Assembly: GCF_018882415.1 (NCBI RefSeq) | Contig: NZ_JACVOL010000001.1 | Span: 332,156 to 396,155 of the forward strand | DNA length: 64,000 nucleotides | Direction of reading: 5' to 3' | Origin: Polynucleobacter sp. 86C-FISCH | GTDB taxonomy: Bacteria > Pseudomonadota > Gammaproteobacteria > Burkholderiales > Burkholderiaceae | In this document: positions 1-8,596 of the stretch, in pieces | How the letters are laid out: every line of letters begins with the position of its first letter | How positions within the stretch are numbered: position 1 is the first letter of the stretch | Notes under the pieces: model-generated | Seen by the model: only the letters and a program-made list of their open reading frames with translations | What the model was told of the DNA's origin: nothing | Database searches by the model: none | Position numbers and translations under genes: made by a program

Positions 1-346
1 TAACCACAACGCCGGCTGCTAGCACTTGGACATGATCCCCAGGCACTGCGATGATTTCTTTTAAAAAGGGCAGCGCTCCGGAAGAACAGGAGTCGCCCTT
101 GGGCAAATTAACCTCTTTTGGCAATATTTCTTTTGGAAGACAAAAAATCACTTGATCCCCTCGCTGGAATTTTTCGGGGCCTGAGTGAATCTTATAGACG
201 CCAAGAGGCATACTTCTAGTGAAGTTAATACGGTACCCCTGGTTATAGGCCAACTGCAAGAAGATATAAAAAGAAACTAGTAATAGCGATGGAAATCCGA
301 GATAGAGAAAGAATCGCCGCCCCAACAAGAGTTTGTTGGCAAGCAT
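1..346 (-). CDS. traF: TraF-like conjugative S26 signal peptidase, 3' end cut by the window
   Basis: The frame is open from ATG at 346 to the window edge (115 residues). A membrane segment lies at about residues 10-33. It is followed by NFTRSMPLGVY, the serine motif of S26C/TraF peptidases, with Ser45 as nucleophile. LKEIIAVPGD carries the likely general-base Lys96. In RP4, TraF processes and cyclises the TrbC pilin and is needed to make mating pili. The start lies 2 nt past the traG stop, so the genes are probably co-transcribed. The start codon is the first ATG ahead of the membrane segment. The family call is firm; the substrate is inferred from RP4, and the C-terminus lies outside the window. 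Confidence 0.8.
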   Translation of the reverse strand, partial: MLANKLLLGRRFFLYLGFPSLLLVSFYIFLQLAYNQGYRINFTRSMPLGVYKIHSGPEKFQRGDQVIFCLPKEILPKEVNLPKGDSCSSGALPFLKEIIAVPGDHVQVLAAGVVV

Positions 347-347
347 T

Positions 348-2282
348 TTATTGCCGGCCGGTGTTATCAGCAGCGCCAAGCTTTACGCGAGCAACAAAAT
401 TAGCATCTTGGTAGTACTTAATCTTTTGACAATAAATTGGTGCATTGCCGGCAACAAAAACAATCTCATCAGACTCGGGAAGGCGAGTACACTCGTCCGC
501 CGTTAACAGTGGCCTTTGCACAATCTGCTCGCTCGTGTTGACCTGCCCCAGCATCATCGATAACCGATTACCTGAATACTGCCTCTGCGAATGACTTACA
601 GTGGCTTGGCCCGCCATCTTTGAGAGCACCTCTGCGGTCTCGATTTTGTTTGGTGCATAGGCAATCCGAATATGGCAGTTACTAATAATGGATTCATCTT
701 TGCCATAAGCTGCGTTCAGTTGACTTAAATCCTGAACAATTAACAAGGCTTTAAGACCATAGCCCGCTATGAAGGCTAGAGCCTCTTGGAAAATATCTAA
801 CTTACCAAGGCTTGGGAACTCATCAATTAAAAGCAGGAGCTTATGTGGAAACTTACTCTTACCTGAGCCATCCGCATTAAATTCCATACCCTCCGTTAAT
901 CGCCTCACCACTTGATTGATTACCAGGCGCAATAAAGGTTTAAGACGATCTTTATCGCTAGGCGGGACCACTAAATACAAGGAAGTTTTAGGGTACTGGG
1001 GGATGCCATCTACTACGGCACCACCCATCAATGACTCCAATGAAAAATCAGAGAAGCGGGTATTGTCTGCAACAATCGGATCGCGATAAAGAGATAAAAA
1101 GGATAGCGCAGTGGAGAGAACGCCGGAGGCTTCATTAGGCGCTTTATTGAGATATGACTGAGTAGCCTGAGCTACAGCACCCCACCCCACCTTGTAAAAC
1201 TCTGTAGTGGATTCATCTTCTAGCTTTTGATTGGCAGTGTCCCGAATATAGGTCATCACCGCAGCGGTGCCCTCTTCAATCTTCTCTGAGCGCTGCTCCT
1301 TGTCCATGGCCGCATTAAATTCTTTGGCCATGTCATCTGCGATTTTTCGAATAGGGCCACCATCAGACAGAATTGCTTGAACCGTTTGAAGACATCGATT
1401 AGGGTTATTTTTGGGGTAATAAAGCAGGATAAATAAAAGAACTCCGGTCATCAAATCAAAACCTGTTTTTGCCCAGTGATCATTAAGACCCTTACCATCT
1501 GGATCCACAATCATGGTGCTGATGTTTTGAACATCCTTGACTAAATTTCCATCCATCCGAATTTCATCTAATGGATTGAACCGCGCCGAACCTGGGTCAG
1601 TTGGATCAAACTTAATTACACGCTGACCTAGTATTTTTTGGCGGAAACCAGAAGTTAACGCCCAGTTCTCCCCCTTGATGTCATGGACTACCACCGACTC
1701 ATCCCAGCTTAAGAGGGTTGGAATCACAATACCAACACCTTTACCAGATCGGGTAGGAGCAAATACCATCATGTGCTCTGGACCCTTGTGTCGTAGATAA
1801 GCAATCTTTCCCTTACTTTCAAACGCTCCAAACAAAACCCCACCTTTGTTTTTCTCTGAAGCAAGCACCCCTGCAGCTTTTGCTTCATCAGGGCTGGCCC
1901 AGTGGGCAGAGCCGTGCAGATCATTCTTCTTATTTTTTTGTCTTTTTGATCGGCGGTAGGAAACCATTAATGGCAAAACCAAAGAAGCAACCCCGCCAGC
2001 AGCCAAAATTAATTGCGCGTTTATTAGCACGCTTCTTACAAAGGGTCCAAATTTAGGGTTATTTAAATTCCACATCCATATCAGCACGTCGAAAGGAAAA
2101 TAAATTGATGCCATAATCGGCGCACCCAAATGAGGATCATAAGCAAATGCGTTCGCTACATATTGCGTCGCGGCGCTGCAGCTTAAAACAACAATCATGG
2201 CGAAAGTGATGATTGGCGCCATCGAAAAACTTGACACGTCATGTCTGGCATCGGGAATGTTGTAAAGACTATTAGTGGTCAT
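348..2282 (-). CDS. traG: TraG/VirD4-type type IV coupling protein
   Basis: This 644-residue protein is close to the usual length of IncP TraG. Two N-terminal membrane segments (about residues 20-45 and 85-110) precede the cytosolic ATPase. The Walker A sequence is APTRSGKGVGIVIPTLL near residue 180 and the Walker B is LLLLIDEFPSLGK near residue 485. Coupling proteins are inner-membrane hexameric ATPases that recruit the relaxase-DNA complex to the type IV secretion channel. It sits between two small genes and traF, matching the RP4 order traI-traH-traG-traF apart from the inserted trbB and unknown genes. No truncation is visible. Confidence 0.93.
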   Translation of the reverse strand: MTTNSLYNIPDARHDVSSFSMAPIITFAMIVVLSCSAATQYVANAFAYDPHLGAPIMASIYFPFDVLIWMWNLNNPKFGPFVRSVLINAQLILAAGGVASLVLPLMVSYRRSKRQKNKKNDLHGSAHWASPDEAKAAGVLASEKNKGGVLFGAFESKGKIAYLRHKGPEHMMVFAPTRSGKGVGIVIPTLLSWDESVVVHDIKGENWALTSGFRQKILGQRVIKFDPTDPGSARFNPLDEIRMDGNLVKDVQNISTMIVDPDGKGLNDHWAKTGFDLMTGVLLFILLYYPKNNPNRCLQTVQAILSDGGPIRKIADDMAKEFNAAMDKEQRSEKIEEGTAAVMTYIRDTANQKLEDESTTEFYKVGWGAVAQATQSYLNKAPNEASGVLSTALSFLSLYRDPIVADNTRFSDFSLESLMGGAVVDGIPQYPKTSLYLVVPPSDKDRLKPLLRLVINQVVRRLTEGMEFNADGSGKSKFPHKLLLLIDEFPSLGKLDIFQEALAFIAGYGLKALLIVQDLSQLNAAYGKDESIISNCHIRIAYAPNKIETAEVLSKMAGQATVSHSQRQYSGNRLSMMLGQVNTSEQIVQRPLLTADECTRLPESDEIVFVAGNAPIYCQKIKYYQDANFVARVKLGAADNTGRQ

Positions 2283-2325
2283 GCGCGATCCTTAATTGGG
2301 AATATTGCTTGAATCAAAGAAGGCC

Positions 2326-2775
2326 TTAGTTAATTTCAGGCCCTTGCTTCGTCTTATTTTTTGACTTGTTTTGATTTTGAATGGGCAACTCATTAACTGG
2401 TGACCGCACCACGGATGAGGACGTAAAGCTTCTTACCGCCTGCTCAGGTTCGTTGCCAACCCTCTCAATAGAAGGAGTAGTAGACTTGCGTGAATCAAAT
2501 CGCAAAATTTCATTTATTTTATTTTGAAGTGATTTAAGCGCTGCTTCACCTAACTCTGTAAGCTGACCATCAGGAGTGGCCAAACCTCTATCTGGATGTG
2601 CGAGCATATCGATCTGAATAGGCTGCGCCACACCCTTTTGGGTATCAATAAGAGCCTTGCCGCCAGAGTTCGGATAGTCTTGAATTAACTTGGATAAAGC
2701 AGCTTCAACCCGCATATGTTTTTGACTGGCATCGCCATCATCATTTGAGTATTCGGGGGTTAATTTATCATTCAT
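2326..2775 (-). CDS. Hypothetical 149-residue protein between trbB and traG
   Basis: I do not recognise a family. The protein is hydrophilic, with no signal peptide or membrane segment. The middle (about residues 45-95) looks folded, with a predicted amphipathic helix in EAALKSLQNKINEIL. The C-terminal third is rich in Ser, Asn and Lys and probably disordered. It lies 43 nt upstream of traG on the same strand in the transfer operon. The position is that of RP4 traH, but I see no similarity I can defend. A role in transfer is inferred only from its place in the operon. Confidence 0.6.
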   Translation of the reverse strand: MNDKLTPEYSNDDGDASQKHMRVEAALSKLIQDYPNSGGKALIDTQKGVAQPIQIDMLAHPDRGLATPDGQLTELGEAALKSLQNKINEILRFDSRKSTTPSIERVGNEPEQAVRSFTSSSVVRSPVNELPIQNQNKSKNKTKQGPEIN

Positions 2776-2808
2776 ATATATGCGCTAAATAGCGACGTTC
2801 TTTTAAAA

Positions 2809-3114
2809 TCAGTCAATGCCAATATCACCAAATAAACTCTCAAGTTTGGCGAACCCAAGAGTGGTTTCTATTTCGGGCAGCTCTTCTGATGGCTGCAACC
2901 TTCTTAATGTCTGCTCAATTTCGAATTGATTTAGGTAGTGAATAGAGCCATCAACTACTAATGCATAAATTCCGCTATTAATTACTTGAATCAATGACCC
3001 TGTGCCCAATGAATTTGAATGAAGTGACCCAATAAATCGGCAGCCAGGAGGAAGTTTTTGGGGGCAATCAGCCCCCAAGTCAACAACATATAAATTAGAT
3101 GAGGCTGGTGACAT
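2809..3114 (-). CDS. Hypothetical protein of about 101 residues overlapping the trbB 3' end
   Basis: The frame is open from 3162, but the best start is the ATG at 3114 (MSPASSNLY), which has GGGGG five bases upstream. The two earlier ATGs lie deeper inside trbB without a comparable ribosome site. Even with this start, the gene overlaps the trbB stop by 20 nt, suggesting translational coupling. The product is a small globular protein with no export signal. The C-terminus is acidic (LQPSEELPEIETTLGFAKLE). I do not recognise the family. Being coupled to trbB in a transfer operon, it is probably a conjugation accessory protein. Confidence 0.55.
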   Translation of the reverse strand: MSPASSNLYVVDLGADCPQKLPPGCRFIGSLHSNSLGTGSLIQVINSGIYALVVDGSIHYLNQFEIEQTLRRLQPSEELPEIETTLGFAKLESLFGDIGID

Positions 3115-4048
3115 CGAAACCCCCAGCTTGCGTCCAGCCATTGACGCGAACAATCTCATCAACCACTCGACCAGTAGCGGTGCGTTTAATTGAAACTACC
3201 AAATTAACGGCTTCAGCAATAAGCTCAGACTGGGGTTGAGGCGTGACTTCAGCAATAAGTTGTCCAACGCGAATGAGCGCTGCCCTTGCATCATTAGCAT
3301 GAACAGTGCCAACACCACCAGGGTGCCCAGTATTCCATGCCTTAAGCAATGCAAGCGCACTACCATCTCGAACCTCTCCAACAATAATTCGATCCGGTCT
3401 AAGACGCATTGTTGCGCGCAATAATCTTGTCATATCAGTGTTATCGCTTGTGCGAAGAAAAACCGTATTAGGTGCATTCACTTGAAGCTCACGAGTGTCT
3501 TCAATAACAACAATGCGATGTTGCGAACTTACCTTGGCGACCGCATCAATAATCGCGTTAGCTAGAGTAGTTTTACCAGTACCAGTACCGCCAATTACCA
3601 AAATATTTGAGCGGTCTTTAGCGGCCTCTTCAATAATGCCTTTTTGACTTTCACTCATTATTCCTTTAGAAACATAATCATCCAAAGTAAAAACTAGGAG
3701 CGCTTTTTTTCGTAAAGCAAAAGATGTTTGAGCGACTAATGGTGGAATCAAAGCCTCGAATCGACTGCCATCTAAAGGCAACTCACATTCCAAAATTGGG
3801 GCTTCTGGTGTAACTACAGTCTCCAACATTCCAGCCACAGTATTTACTATTTGTTTACTTTGAATGGGGCTCATGTCGCAGATGTGTTCCATCTCGCCAC
3901 CCAACCTGTCAATCCAGACTTTACCGTCTGGGTTAAGCATAATCTCAATTACCTTAGGATCCGCTAGGTAGCGCAACATATCCTCGCCAAGTGCCCGGCG
4001 CAATGCCTCCATTTGCCGATCTTTGACCTGCTGATTAGATGTACTCAA
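3095..4048 (-). CDS. trbB: TrbB/VirB11-type secretion ATPase
   Basis: This is a hexameric cytosolic ATPase that energises assembly of the type IV secretion machine and pilus. The P-loop VIGGTGTGKTTLANA sits mid-protein, followed by VVIEDTRELQ (Asp box), MRLRPDRIIVGEVRDGSAL (Walker B) and GHPGGVGTVHAND (His box). The frame is open from a GTG at 4111, but that start lies within a repeated regulatory element. The TTG at 4048 has GGAG five bases upstream and fits the family better, giving 317 residues. An ATG at 4012 lacks a ribosome site. In RP4, trbB heads the separate trb operon; here it lies between traI and traG. Confidence 0.88.
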   Translation of the reverse strand: MSTSNQQVKDRQMEALRRALGEDMLRYLADPKVIEIMLNPDGKVWIDRLGGEMEHICDMSPIQSKQIVNTVAGMLETVVTPEAPILECELPLDGSRFEALIPPLVAQTSFALRKKALLVFTLDDYVSKGIMSESQKGIIEEAAKDRSNILVIGGTGTGKTTLANAIIDAVAKVSSQHRIVVIEDTRELQVNAPNTVFLRTSDNTDMTRLLRATMRLRPDRIIVGEVRDGSALALLKAWNTGHPGGVGTVHANDARAALIRVGQLIAEVTPQPQSELIAEAVNLVVSIKRTATGRVVDEIVRVNGWTQAGGFDVTSLI

Positions 4049-4094
4049 GAACGCTCCATGTCGATAGTTACAGCTAATGGCTGCAATATCCTTA

Positions 4095-4112
4095 ATGCGC
4101 AGGGCGTTCACC
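4095..4112 (-). promoter_or_regulatory. Repeated element copy 3, upstream of trbB
   Basis: On the minus strand the sequence reads GGTGAACGCCCTGCGCAT, followed by TAAGGATAT. It lies between the traI stop and the chosen trbB start, about 46 nt from that start. The same element recurs in the same orientation upstream of six other units in this window. It probably forms part of a promoter or operator; no protein partner is identified. Confidence 0.6.
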
Positions 4113-4125
4113 TAAACATGGCCGC

Positions 4126-6027
4126 CTATCGCTCATTGCCCTTATCTTTTTTACCGCGTGAGCCTCCTAAACTGACTGCAGGGGTCGTGTTTCGCGGGGG
4201 TTTTTGAGCTGGATACTGACTGGCTTGTCTTTCATTACTTACGACCGATGCCAGATCCTTATCTAAAACAGTGATGCCCAGACGTGTTGCTGCTCTAGCA
4301 GCCTGTTCACGAAATGCACCACTTCCAGTTAACGTGATCCTGCCACCGTATTTCTGAGCGGCTACCTTTAGAGCTGCGTCCAAGCCCGCACCAGTCTTAA
4401 TATGAACCTCGATGCGAGGCCCCGTATCGGTAAATTGTTTTTGGCCGGTTTGATTGCGATAGGTAATTCTTCTGCAACGAGCATCTACTTCTGCGTGAAG
4501 TTGAGATAGATCCATCTTTTTAAACACACCCTGCTCTTGCCCTTCAATGGCAGACTCTTTTAGTTTTTTCTCTCTTTGCTCACGATAAATAATTCCACGC
4601 AATGCCGACTGGGCGGCCGCATCTCCACTTAGCGCCTCCGTCTCTAGCCAGTTGCGCAAGACTTGATTGCGGGAGACATGGGCTGTTAAAGCCTTGCGCT
4701 CAGCTGCCTGTCTGGACAATAAGGCTTCACGCTCTTTAGCGGCCTCAAATGCAAACAACGACAAGGCAATTCCAACATCTCTTCCTTTTGATTTTGCGAT
4801 GAGTCGCGCCGCTTGTCGGCGATCCTTTAAGCTAACGCGCAGAGCATTCTTTTCTAAGGCGTGTGCTTCGCGCATCTCGGTACGCAAGCTTATACGAGTT
4901 GCCTTCTTTTGGGCTTGATCAAGTTCAAATCTTTCCATCAAAATCAATCTGGCGTCGGCTCTTGCCTTAACCTTTTCCGCCCTAATATCAGCGCCCACGT
5001 CAAACGGGGCCGCCTGACCATTAAACAAAACAGGTCCTTTGTCAAACAAATGACCTCTTTTGTCAATCAAGTAAGCATTAGTTTCCAACTTCAGCGCAGA
5101 ATTGCTTGGCTCATAAGGACCAAGCGCTTTCTCTAAAGCTGCTTTGGTTGCAAACCGCCCCAGCTGCGAAGCTTTGGCGGCTAGTTCAGATCCATCTTCA
5201 GCCAAGCCAATAACGATCATGCCGCTACCTTTTGGAGTGATTCTCAATCCCTGGGTGGCCAAACACTCATGAACCATTTGCCAGTTAGGATGGTCTTGGT
5301 TTAGCAACTGCTTTAAAAACATTGACGGGGAGCCCGCAACCCATCTTTGAAAAGAATCATCCCCAGAGTTTTTCTCAGACCGAATCGCAGCCTGAGTAAG
5401 TCCTGAACCATCAGAAACTAGATTGGCATCTTGTAACAAGCCTCTAGCCCTACGCTCTTTACGGCTCATTCTGACAATTTCTGTCTTGCCTTCAACTTCT
5501 AAGGCAATCCAAGGGCCATTACTGTGAGACCAGCCCTGCTCAATCTCAAGCTCCCGCATCGCTTTATCCAGCTTAAGGTAATCCCAGGCTGGGACATGGA
5601 CAAGCTGAAAATCCTCGGAACGAACCCTATTAATCACTAAATGGACGTGATCATTGTCGGTGTCTCGATGAATAGCCCACACTGCATCGCACTCTTGCAT
5701 ACCTAGGGCCTGCATGACGTGCTTGCAAGCATTTTGAACATGCTCAGCATCCGGGTGCTCCCCTTCTTGCCAATTGAGAGCAACATGATAAAAAGGGTTG
5801 GAGCGGATTCCATGGTTATTCGAAACCATGGAATCCCATAACTCAGCCACGTCTTTTCGGTCTTGTGCGGTGATCAGATTGGCATCGAGATTGATCGCCC
5901 CCATCTCTGGAGTGCCAAATTGAATAAGCTCATTCGCCTGATCAGCCCCATCCCTGCCCAAATAGGCTAGAACCTTTTGGGCTGAAACTACCCCGCCTTT
6001 AGAAAGTCCGATAACTTTAGCCAACAT
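4126..6027 (-). CDS. traI: TraI-like MOBP relaxase
   Basis: This is the DNA strand transferase that nicks oriT and stays bound to the 5' end. The candidate catalytic tyrosine is in KVLAYLGRDG near the N-terminus. The metal-binding motif is WAIHRDTDNDHVHLVINRV (HxDxDxxHxHxxxNR), typical of the RP4 TraI group. A long charged helical middle leads to a C-terminal region (GGRITLTGSGAFREQAARAA) resembling the LPD7 domain found on relaxases. The frame opens at 6063, but the ATG at 6027 is preferred: GGAT lies upstream and it overlaps the traJ end by 11 nt, as RP4 traJ and traI are coupled. At 633 residues it is somewhat shorter than RP4 TraI. Confidence 0.9.
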   Translation of the reverse strand: MLAKVIGLSKGGVVSAQKVLAYLGRDGADQANELIQFGTPEMGAINLDANLITAQDRKDVAELWDSMVSNNHGIRSNPFYHVALNWQEGEHPDAEHVQNACKHVMQALGMQECDAVWAIHRDTDNDHVHLVINRVRSEDFQLVHVPAWDYLKLDKAMRELEIEQGWSHSNGPWIALEVEGKTEIVRMSRKERRARGLLQDANLVSDGSGLTQAAIRSEKNSGDDSFQRWVAGSPSMFLKQLLNQDHPNWQMVHECLATQGLRITPKGSGMIVIGLAEDGSELAAKASQLGRFATKAALEKALGPYEPSNSALKLETNAYLIDKRGHLFDKGPVLFNGQAAPFDVGADIRAEKVKARADARLILMERFELDQAQKKATRISLRTEMREAHALEKNALRVSLKDRRQAARLIAKSKGRDVGIALSLFAFEAAKEREALLSRQAAERKALTAHVSRNQVLRNWLETEALSGDAAAQSALRGIIYREQREKKLKESAIEGQEQGVFKKMDLSQLHAEVDARCRRITYRNQTGQKQFTDTGPRIEVHIKTGAGLDAALKVAAQKYGGRITLTGSGAFREQAARAATRLGITVLDKDLASVVSNERQASQYPAQKPPRNTTPAVSLGGSRGKKDKGNER

Positions 6028-6409
6028 CGGACCGATCCTGATCACCCTTAAAACCTTTGCCATCTAAATTCTTAGCAACGCCTAAGAGGGTATGCATTGC
6101 CGACCAATATTGGCGCTTTTCACTTGTCGTCCAATTGGAATCCTTTGGATACAAATGCTTGAGCATTGATCCAATGCGCCTTAATTCAGCGGCAGCCTGC
6201 TGGTCTGTTTTTGATGGAACCTGCAAACCCAGTGCACAGTTTCTCAAAAAAACAGATGGTGCTAGCCCAGCCTTGGCGCTGGTTTTAACGATGGCTGCGG
6301 CTGCTGCCTCAGTAAACCGCACTGTTACTCGCTTCACTTTGTTTTTCTTGGCGTGAATTTTTTTGTCTGTAACTTGCTTTTTCATGGGCATCACCTTGTT
6401 GGTTGTCAT
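6017..6409 (-). CDS. traJ: TraJ/MobC-like oriT-binding accessory protein
   Basis: This 130-residue basic protein starts with a Lys-rich tail. The next stretch, VKRVTVRFTEAAAAAIVKTSAKAG, has the ribbon-helix-helix pattern of TraJ/MobC proteins that bind next to the nic site. The sequence LAPSVFLRNCALG continues that fold. Its usual job is to recruit the relaxase to oriT and help form the relaxosome. It starts at the edge of the structured 6410-6843 region and overlaps traI, exactly as in RP4. The start ATG at 6409 lies inside the conserved 31-bp element, so its expression is probably controlled from there. Confidence 0.75.
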   Translation of the reverse strand: MTTNKVMPMKKQVTDKKIHAKKNKVKRVTVRFTEAAAAAIVKTSAKAGLAPSVFLRNCALGLQVPSKTDQQAAAELRRIGSMLKHLYPKDSNWTTSEKRQYWSAMHTLLGVAKNLDGKGFKGDQDRSDVG

Positions 6410-6435
6410 ACCCTAAATGCGCAAACCATTCACCC
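6405..6435 (-). promoter_or_regulatory. 31-bp promoter/operator element, traJ copy
   Basis: This is identical over 31 bp, in inverted orientation, to 6790-6820. On the minus strand it contains GGGTGAATGGTTTGCGCAT, a variant of the element seen upstream of trbB, pilT and topB. It ends in GGGTATGAC, whose ATG is the traJ start. The two copies flank the oriT region and serve the two divergent transfer operons. Confidence 0.65.
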
Positions 6436-6843
6436 CCTTTGCGGTAAATAGATTTTTTTTTGGGAGCCATTCGGCTAAAAACGTCCGTGCAGCGTCCGAA
6501 ATCCCAAACGAATGTAATTCGTACAAGGTATGGGTTTGTCTGCCATTCCGTACGTAGCTCGGACGCTACGCTGCCGATCTTCTACGAAATGTGGACAAAC
6601 CCCCTTGGTCAGGCTACGCCCGACACCCATCTTTCACCATGAAAAATAATATTTTTCATCCAAACCATTCCTGTAAATGGTTTTGGTTCCAGAGAACTGC
6701 GCCGCGCTTCGCTTGTTGCAGTTTGAAAAACCCTAAAACTCCCAACTTAAAGCGCAAATTAGCCAACCCCAAAAAAACCAAAAGCAAGAGGGTGAATGGT
6801 TTGCGCATTTAGGGTATGACCAATGTGTAGCTAGGAGTTTTAG
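6410..6843. other. Divergent intergenic region, putative oriT
   Basis: This 434-bp gene-free stretch lies between divergent traJ and traK, where RP4 has oriT. It is full of dyads: GGGTTTGTC (6532-6540) pairs with GACAAACCC (6594-6602). Between them lies CGTAGC-tcggac-GCTACG. There is a perfect ATGAAAAAT/ATTTTTCAT hairpin at 6639-6659 and, directly after it, CCAAACCATT/AATGGTTTTGG around CCTGTA (6660-6686). A small CGAAT/ATTCG hairpin lies near 6510. I cannot place the nick site with confidence. The location and structure support oriT; the assignment is inference. Confidence 0.6.
6790..6820 (+). promoter_or_regulatory. 31-bp promoter/operator element, traK copy
   Basis: This is the exact inverted copy of 6405-6435, lying 24 bp before the traK start. 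Here the terminal GTATGAC is followed quickly by a stop, so its ATG is not used for a protein. This suggests that the block was duplicated as a promoter unit and not as coding sequence. Confidence 0.65.
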
Positions 6844-7434
6844 ATGGAAAAACAAAACGACGACGATCAAATTCAATTAACTCCAGAAGAACATGCGAGA
6901 CAAACCCGCTCATGGCAGGCCGGAGACATTGCTTTAGTCAAACTATCAGTTGCCATGCGCAAAGCGAGGGAAGCCAAAACTAACCGTGAATTGGCTAGGG
7001 CTAGGATATCCATTCAAGAAACCCTGATCCGCGGGATGATTGCCGAAGGAGCTCAATGGGCAGTGGTTTTAGAGCACCTTGAAAAAGCAATGCCAGAGAT
7101 TCCTTCCGGGGACTTGTTTAAGGCTTTAGAGGCTCTAAGAAAACGCATCCTGAGGGAGCGCCAAAAGACTGAGGAGGAATTGGAGCAAAAGCCACCTGGC
7201 ACTATCACTCAAAAGCCTAAATCAGAACCCCTTCGCGACCCAAAAACTATCGATTTCATAAATGGTAGGTCAGATGACCCCCGAAAGGAGCCCGATAAAC
7301 CCGCGCTAATGGGGGAGGGTACTGTAGCCGGCGGTTCAGATCGCCAACCAGGCGAAAGCACAGCCGACTATGAACTTCGCAAAAGCCTTGAACCTGATCC
7401 AAAGGGGCGTCAACGTTTTATTGGCGAACACTAA
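6844..7434 (+). CDS. traK: TraK-position (IncP-type) transfer protein, probable oriT-binding factor
   Basis: A good AGGAG lies upstream of the ATG. The 196-residue protein is very hydrophilic and helical in its first 120 residues (MRKAREAKTNRELARARISI, LFKALEALRKRILRERQKT). The tail is Pro/Gly/Lys-rich and probably disordered. It is the first gene on the traK-traL-traM side of oriT. RP4 TraK is an oriT-binding protein that bends DNA; position and charge fit, but length is greater than RP4 TraK and I could not verify similarity. It is unrelated to the F-plasmid secretin TraK, despite the shared name. Confidence 0.6.
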   Translation: MEKQNDDDQIQLTPEEHARQTRSWQAGDIALVKLSVAMRKAREAKTNRELARARISIQETLIRGMIAEGAQWAVVLEHLEKAMPEIPSGDLFKALEALRKRILRERQKTEEELEQKPPGTITQKPKSEPLRDPKTIDFINGRSDDPRKEPDKPALMGEGTVAGGSDRQPGESTADYELRKSLEPDPKGRQRFIGEH

Positions 7435-7459
7435 TTACTAATCTTACAAAGGAATCAAA

Positions 7460-7810
7460 ATGAAAGCTGCAATATTTGTTACACCAATCCTTACTTTACT
7501 TTTAAATGCGGGGCTGGCGCAGGCTAATGAACCTATCTTGGTCCAGGATGGCAGCCAAGTGAGAGTCTCAAATGAGAGCATCAATCGTCTTTTAACCCCC
7601 TTCAAAAATGTTGGTGTTATTTGCGACGATAACCAAGCAATGGTTACGCCAAAGGACTCCGTGGTATTTTTCAGGCTAAAAAATGACAGGCGGGCTTTGA
7701 TTTATGTGTTCGACAAAACACAACCAATACCAGCCAGCGGTGGAATTGGGATCGAATTAATCCCCGCACCAATCAGCGCCGTAACTCTCGCAGTGAAACC
7801 AAACCAATAA
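7460..7810 (+). CDS. Secreted protein resembling the N-terminal domain of F-type TraK
   Basis: An AAAGGAATCAAAATG start leads into a clear signal peptide cut after LAQA (residue 22). The mature part is about 94 residues. It contains VRVSNESINRLLTPFKN, VVFFRLKNDRRALIYVF and IGIELIPAPISAVTL. This matches the pattern of the first domain of F-type TraK/VirB9-like secretins: strand, NRI/L-TPF, then paired strands ending in a Leu/Ile-Pro-x-x-I motif. If correct, it is a periplasmic, single-domain relative of an outer-membrane ring component. It sits 25 nt after traK in the operon, where RP4 has no such gene. The family call is moderate. Confidence 0.55.
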   Translation: MKAAIFVTPILTLLLNAGLAQANEPILVQDGSQVRVSNESINRLLTPFKNVGVICDDNQAMVTPKDSVVFFRLKNDRRALIYVFDKTQPIPASGGIGIELIPAPISAVTLAVKPNQ

Positions 7811-7828
7811 TTTAATAGGAATAAAAAA

Positions 7829-8587
7829 ATGCTTAAAACATACATTATCGATGGCGATAAAGGTGGCGTTGGGAAAAGCTTGGCCGCTAGGGCTTTAGTA
7901 CATCACTTCATAAGCAAACCCGAGGGTGAACGTCCCAAGGTTGCGGTTTATGATGCAGATCTTAGCAATCCAGATGTTTGCGGTGACGGGGGTCTTACAA
8001 CCGATGCGTCTTTGGGGATCATCGCCGCAAACTTAATTGACTTATCCACCGAGAATGGTTGGATTGAGTTCGCCGGCCTAGTCTCCAAGCTCACAGCTGC
8101 AGCACAAACCACTGAAGTGCGCTGCATTGTGAATATGCCAGCGCAAATTGGAACAAGGGCGTTTGATGGCTCTATTCCCATTGTTAATGAGGTTTTGCGG
8201 GAAGCCAACGCAATTCCTGTTTGGTTACTAAGTCGCACTCAAGAAAGCCTCAGATCACTCGCATATCGAATTCGCAACATGCCATCTAGATATGAGCAAG
8301 GCCTCGTCATTAAAAATCTTTTCTTTGGCTCCACGGACAAATTCATGTTATGGGAAAAAGATGAGTTGCATGATCTTGTAACCGGTGGTGGATGGCTGGA
8401 AACTGAACTGCCTGAGCTTAATGATTCATTGACAGTAATGATCGGCCGGAGGCCATTTCATGAAGTACTTTACAAAGGCCTTAATGGCAGACCATTGGAG
8501 CTGGGATACCGCCTCGCTTTGCAATCGTGGCTTGAAAGGGCGGCGGCATCAACAGCAGTAGTTGATCAACTCGAAAAAACGGAATAA
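7829..8587 (+). CDS. traL: TraL-like ParA/MinD-family ATPase
   Basis: This 252-residue protein begins TYIIDGDKGGVGKSLAARAL, a deviant Walker A motif of the ParA/MinD group. VAVYDADLSNPDVCGD follows as the Walker A' region. In RP4, traL encodes such a nucleotide-binding protein between traK and traM, and the same order appears here. Its precise role in transfer is not well defined even in RP4. An AGGAATAAAAAAATG start lies 18 nt after the previous stop, and traM follows after 9 nt. I see no DNA-binding domain, so partitioning is less likely than a transfer or positioning role. Confidence 0.75.
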   Translation: MLKTYIIDGDKGGVGKSLAARALVHHFISKPEGERPKVAVYDADLSNPDVCGDGGLTTDASLGIIAANLIDLSTENGWIEFAGLVSKLTAAAQTTEVRCIVNMPAQIGTRAFDGSIPIVNEVLREANAIPVWLLSRTQESLRSLAYRIRNMPSRYEQGLVIKNLFFGSTDKFMLWEKDELHDLVTGGGWLETELPELNDSLTVMIGRRPFHEVLYKGLNGRPLELGYRLALQSWLERAAASTAVVDQLEKTE

Positions 8588-8596
8588 GGGGGGTGT

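Noticed and set aside
6460..6812. Two short plus-strand ORFs in the traJ-traK gap
   Set aside because: They run through dyads and the 31-bp promoter element, lack ribosome sites and look random; the region is better read as oriT.
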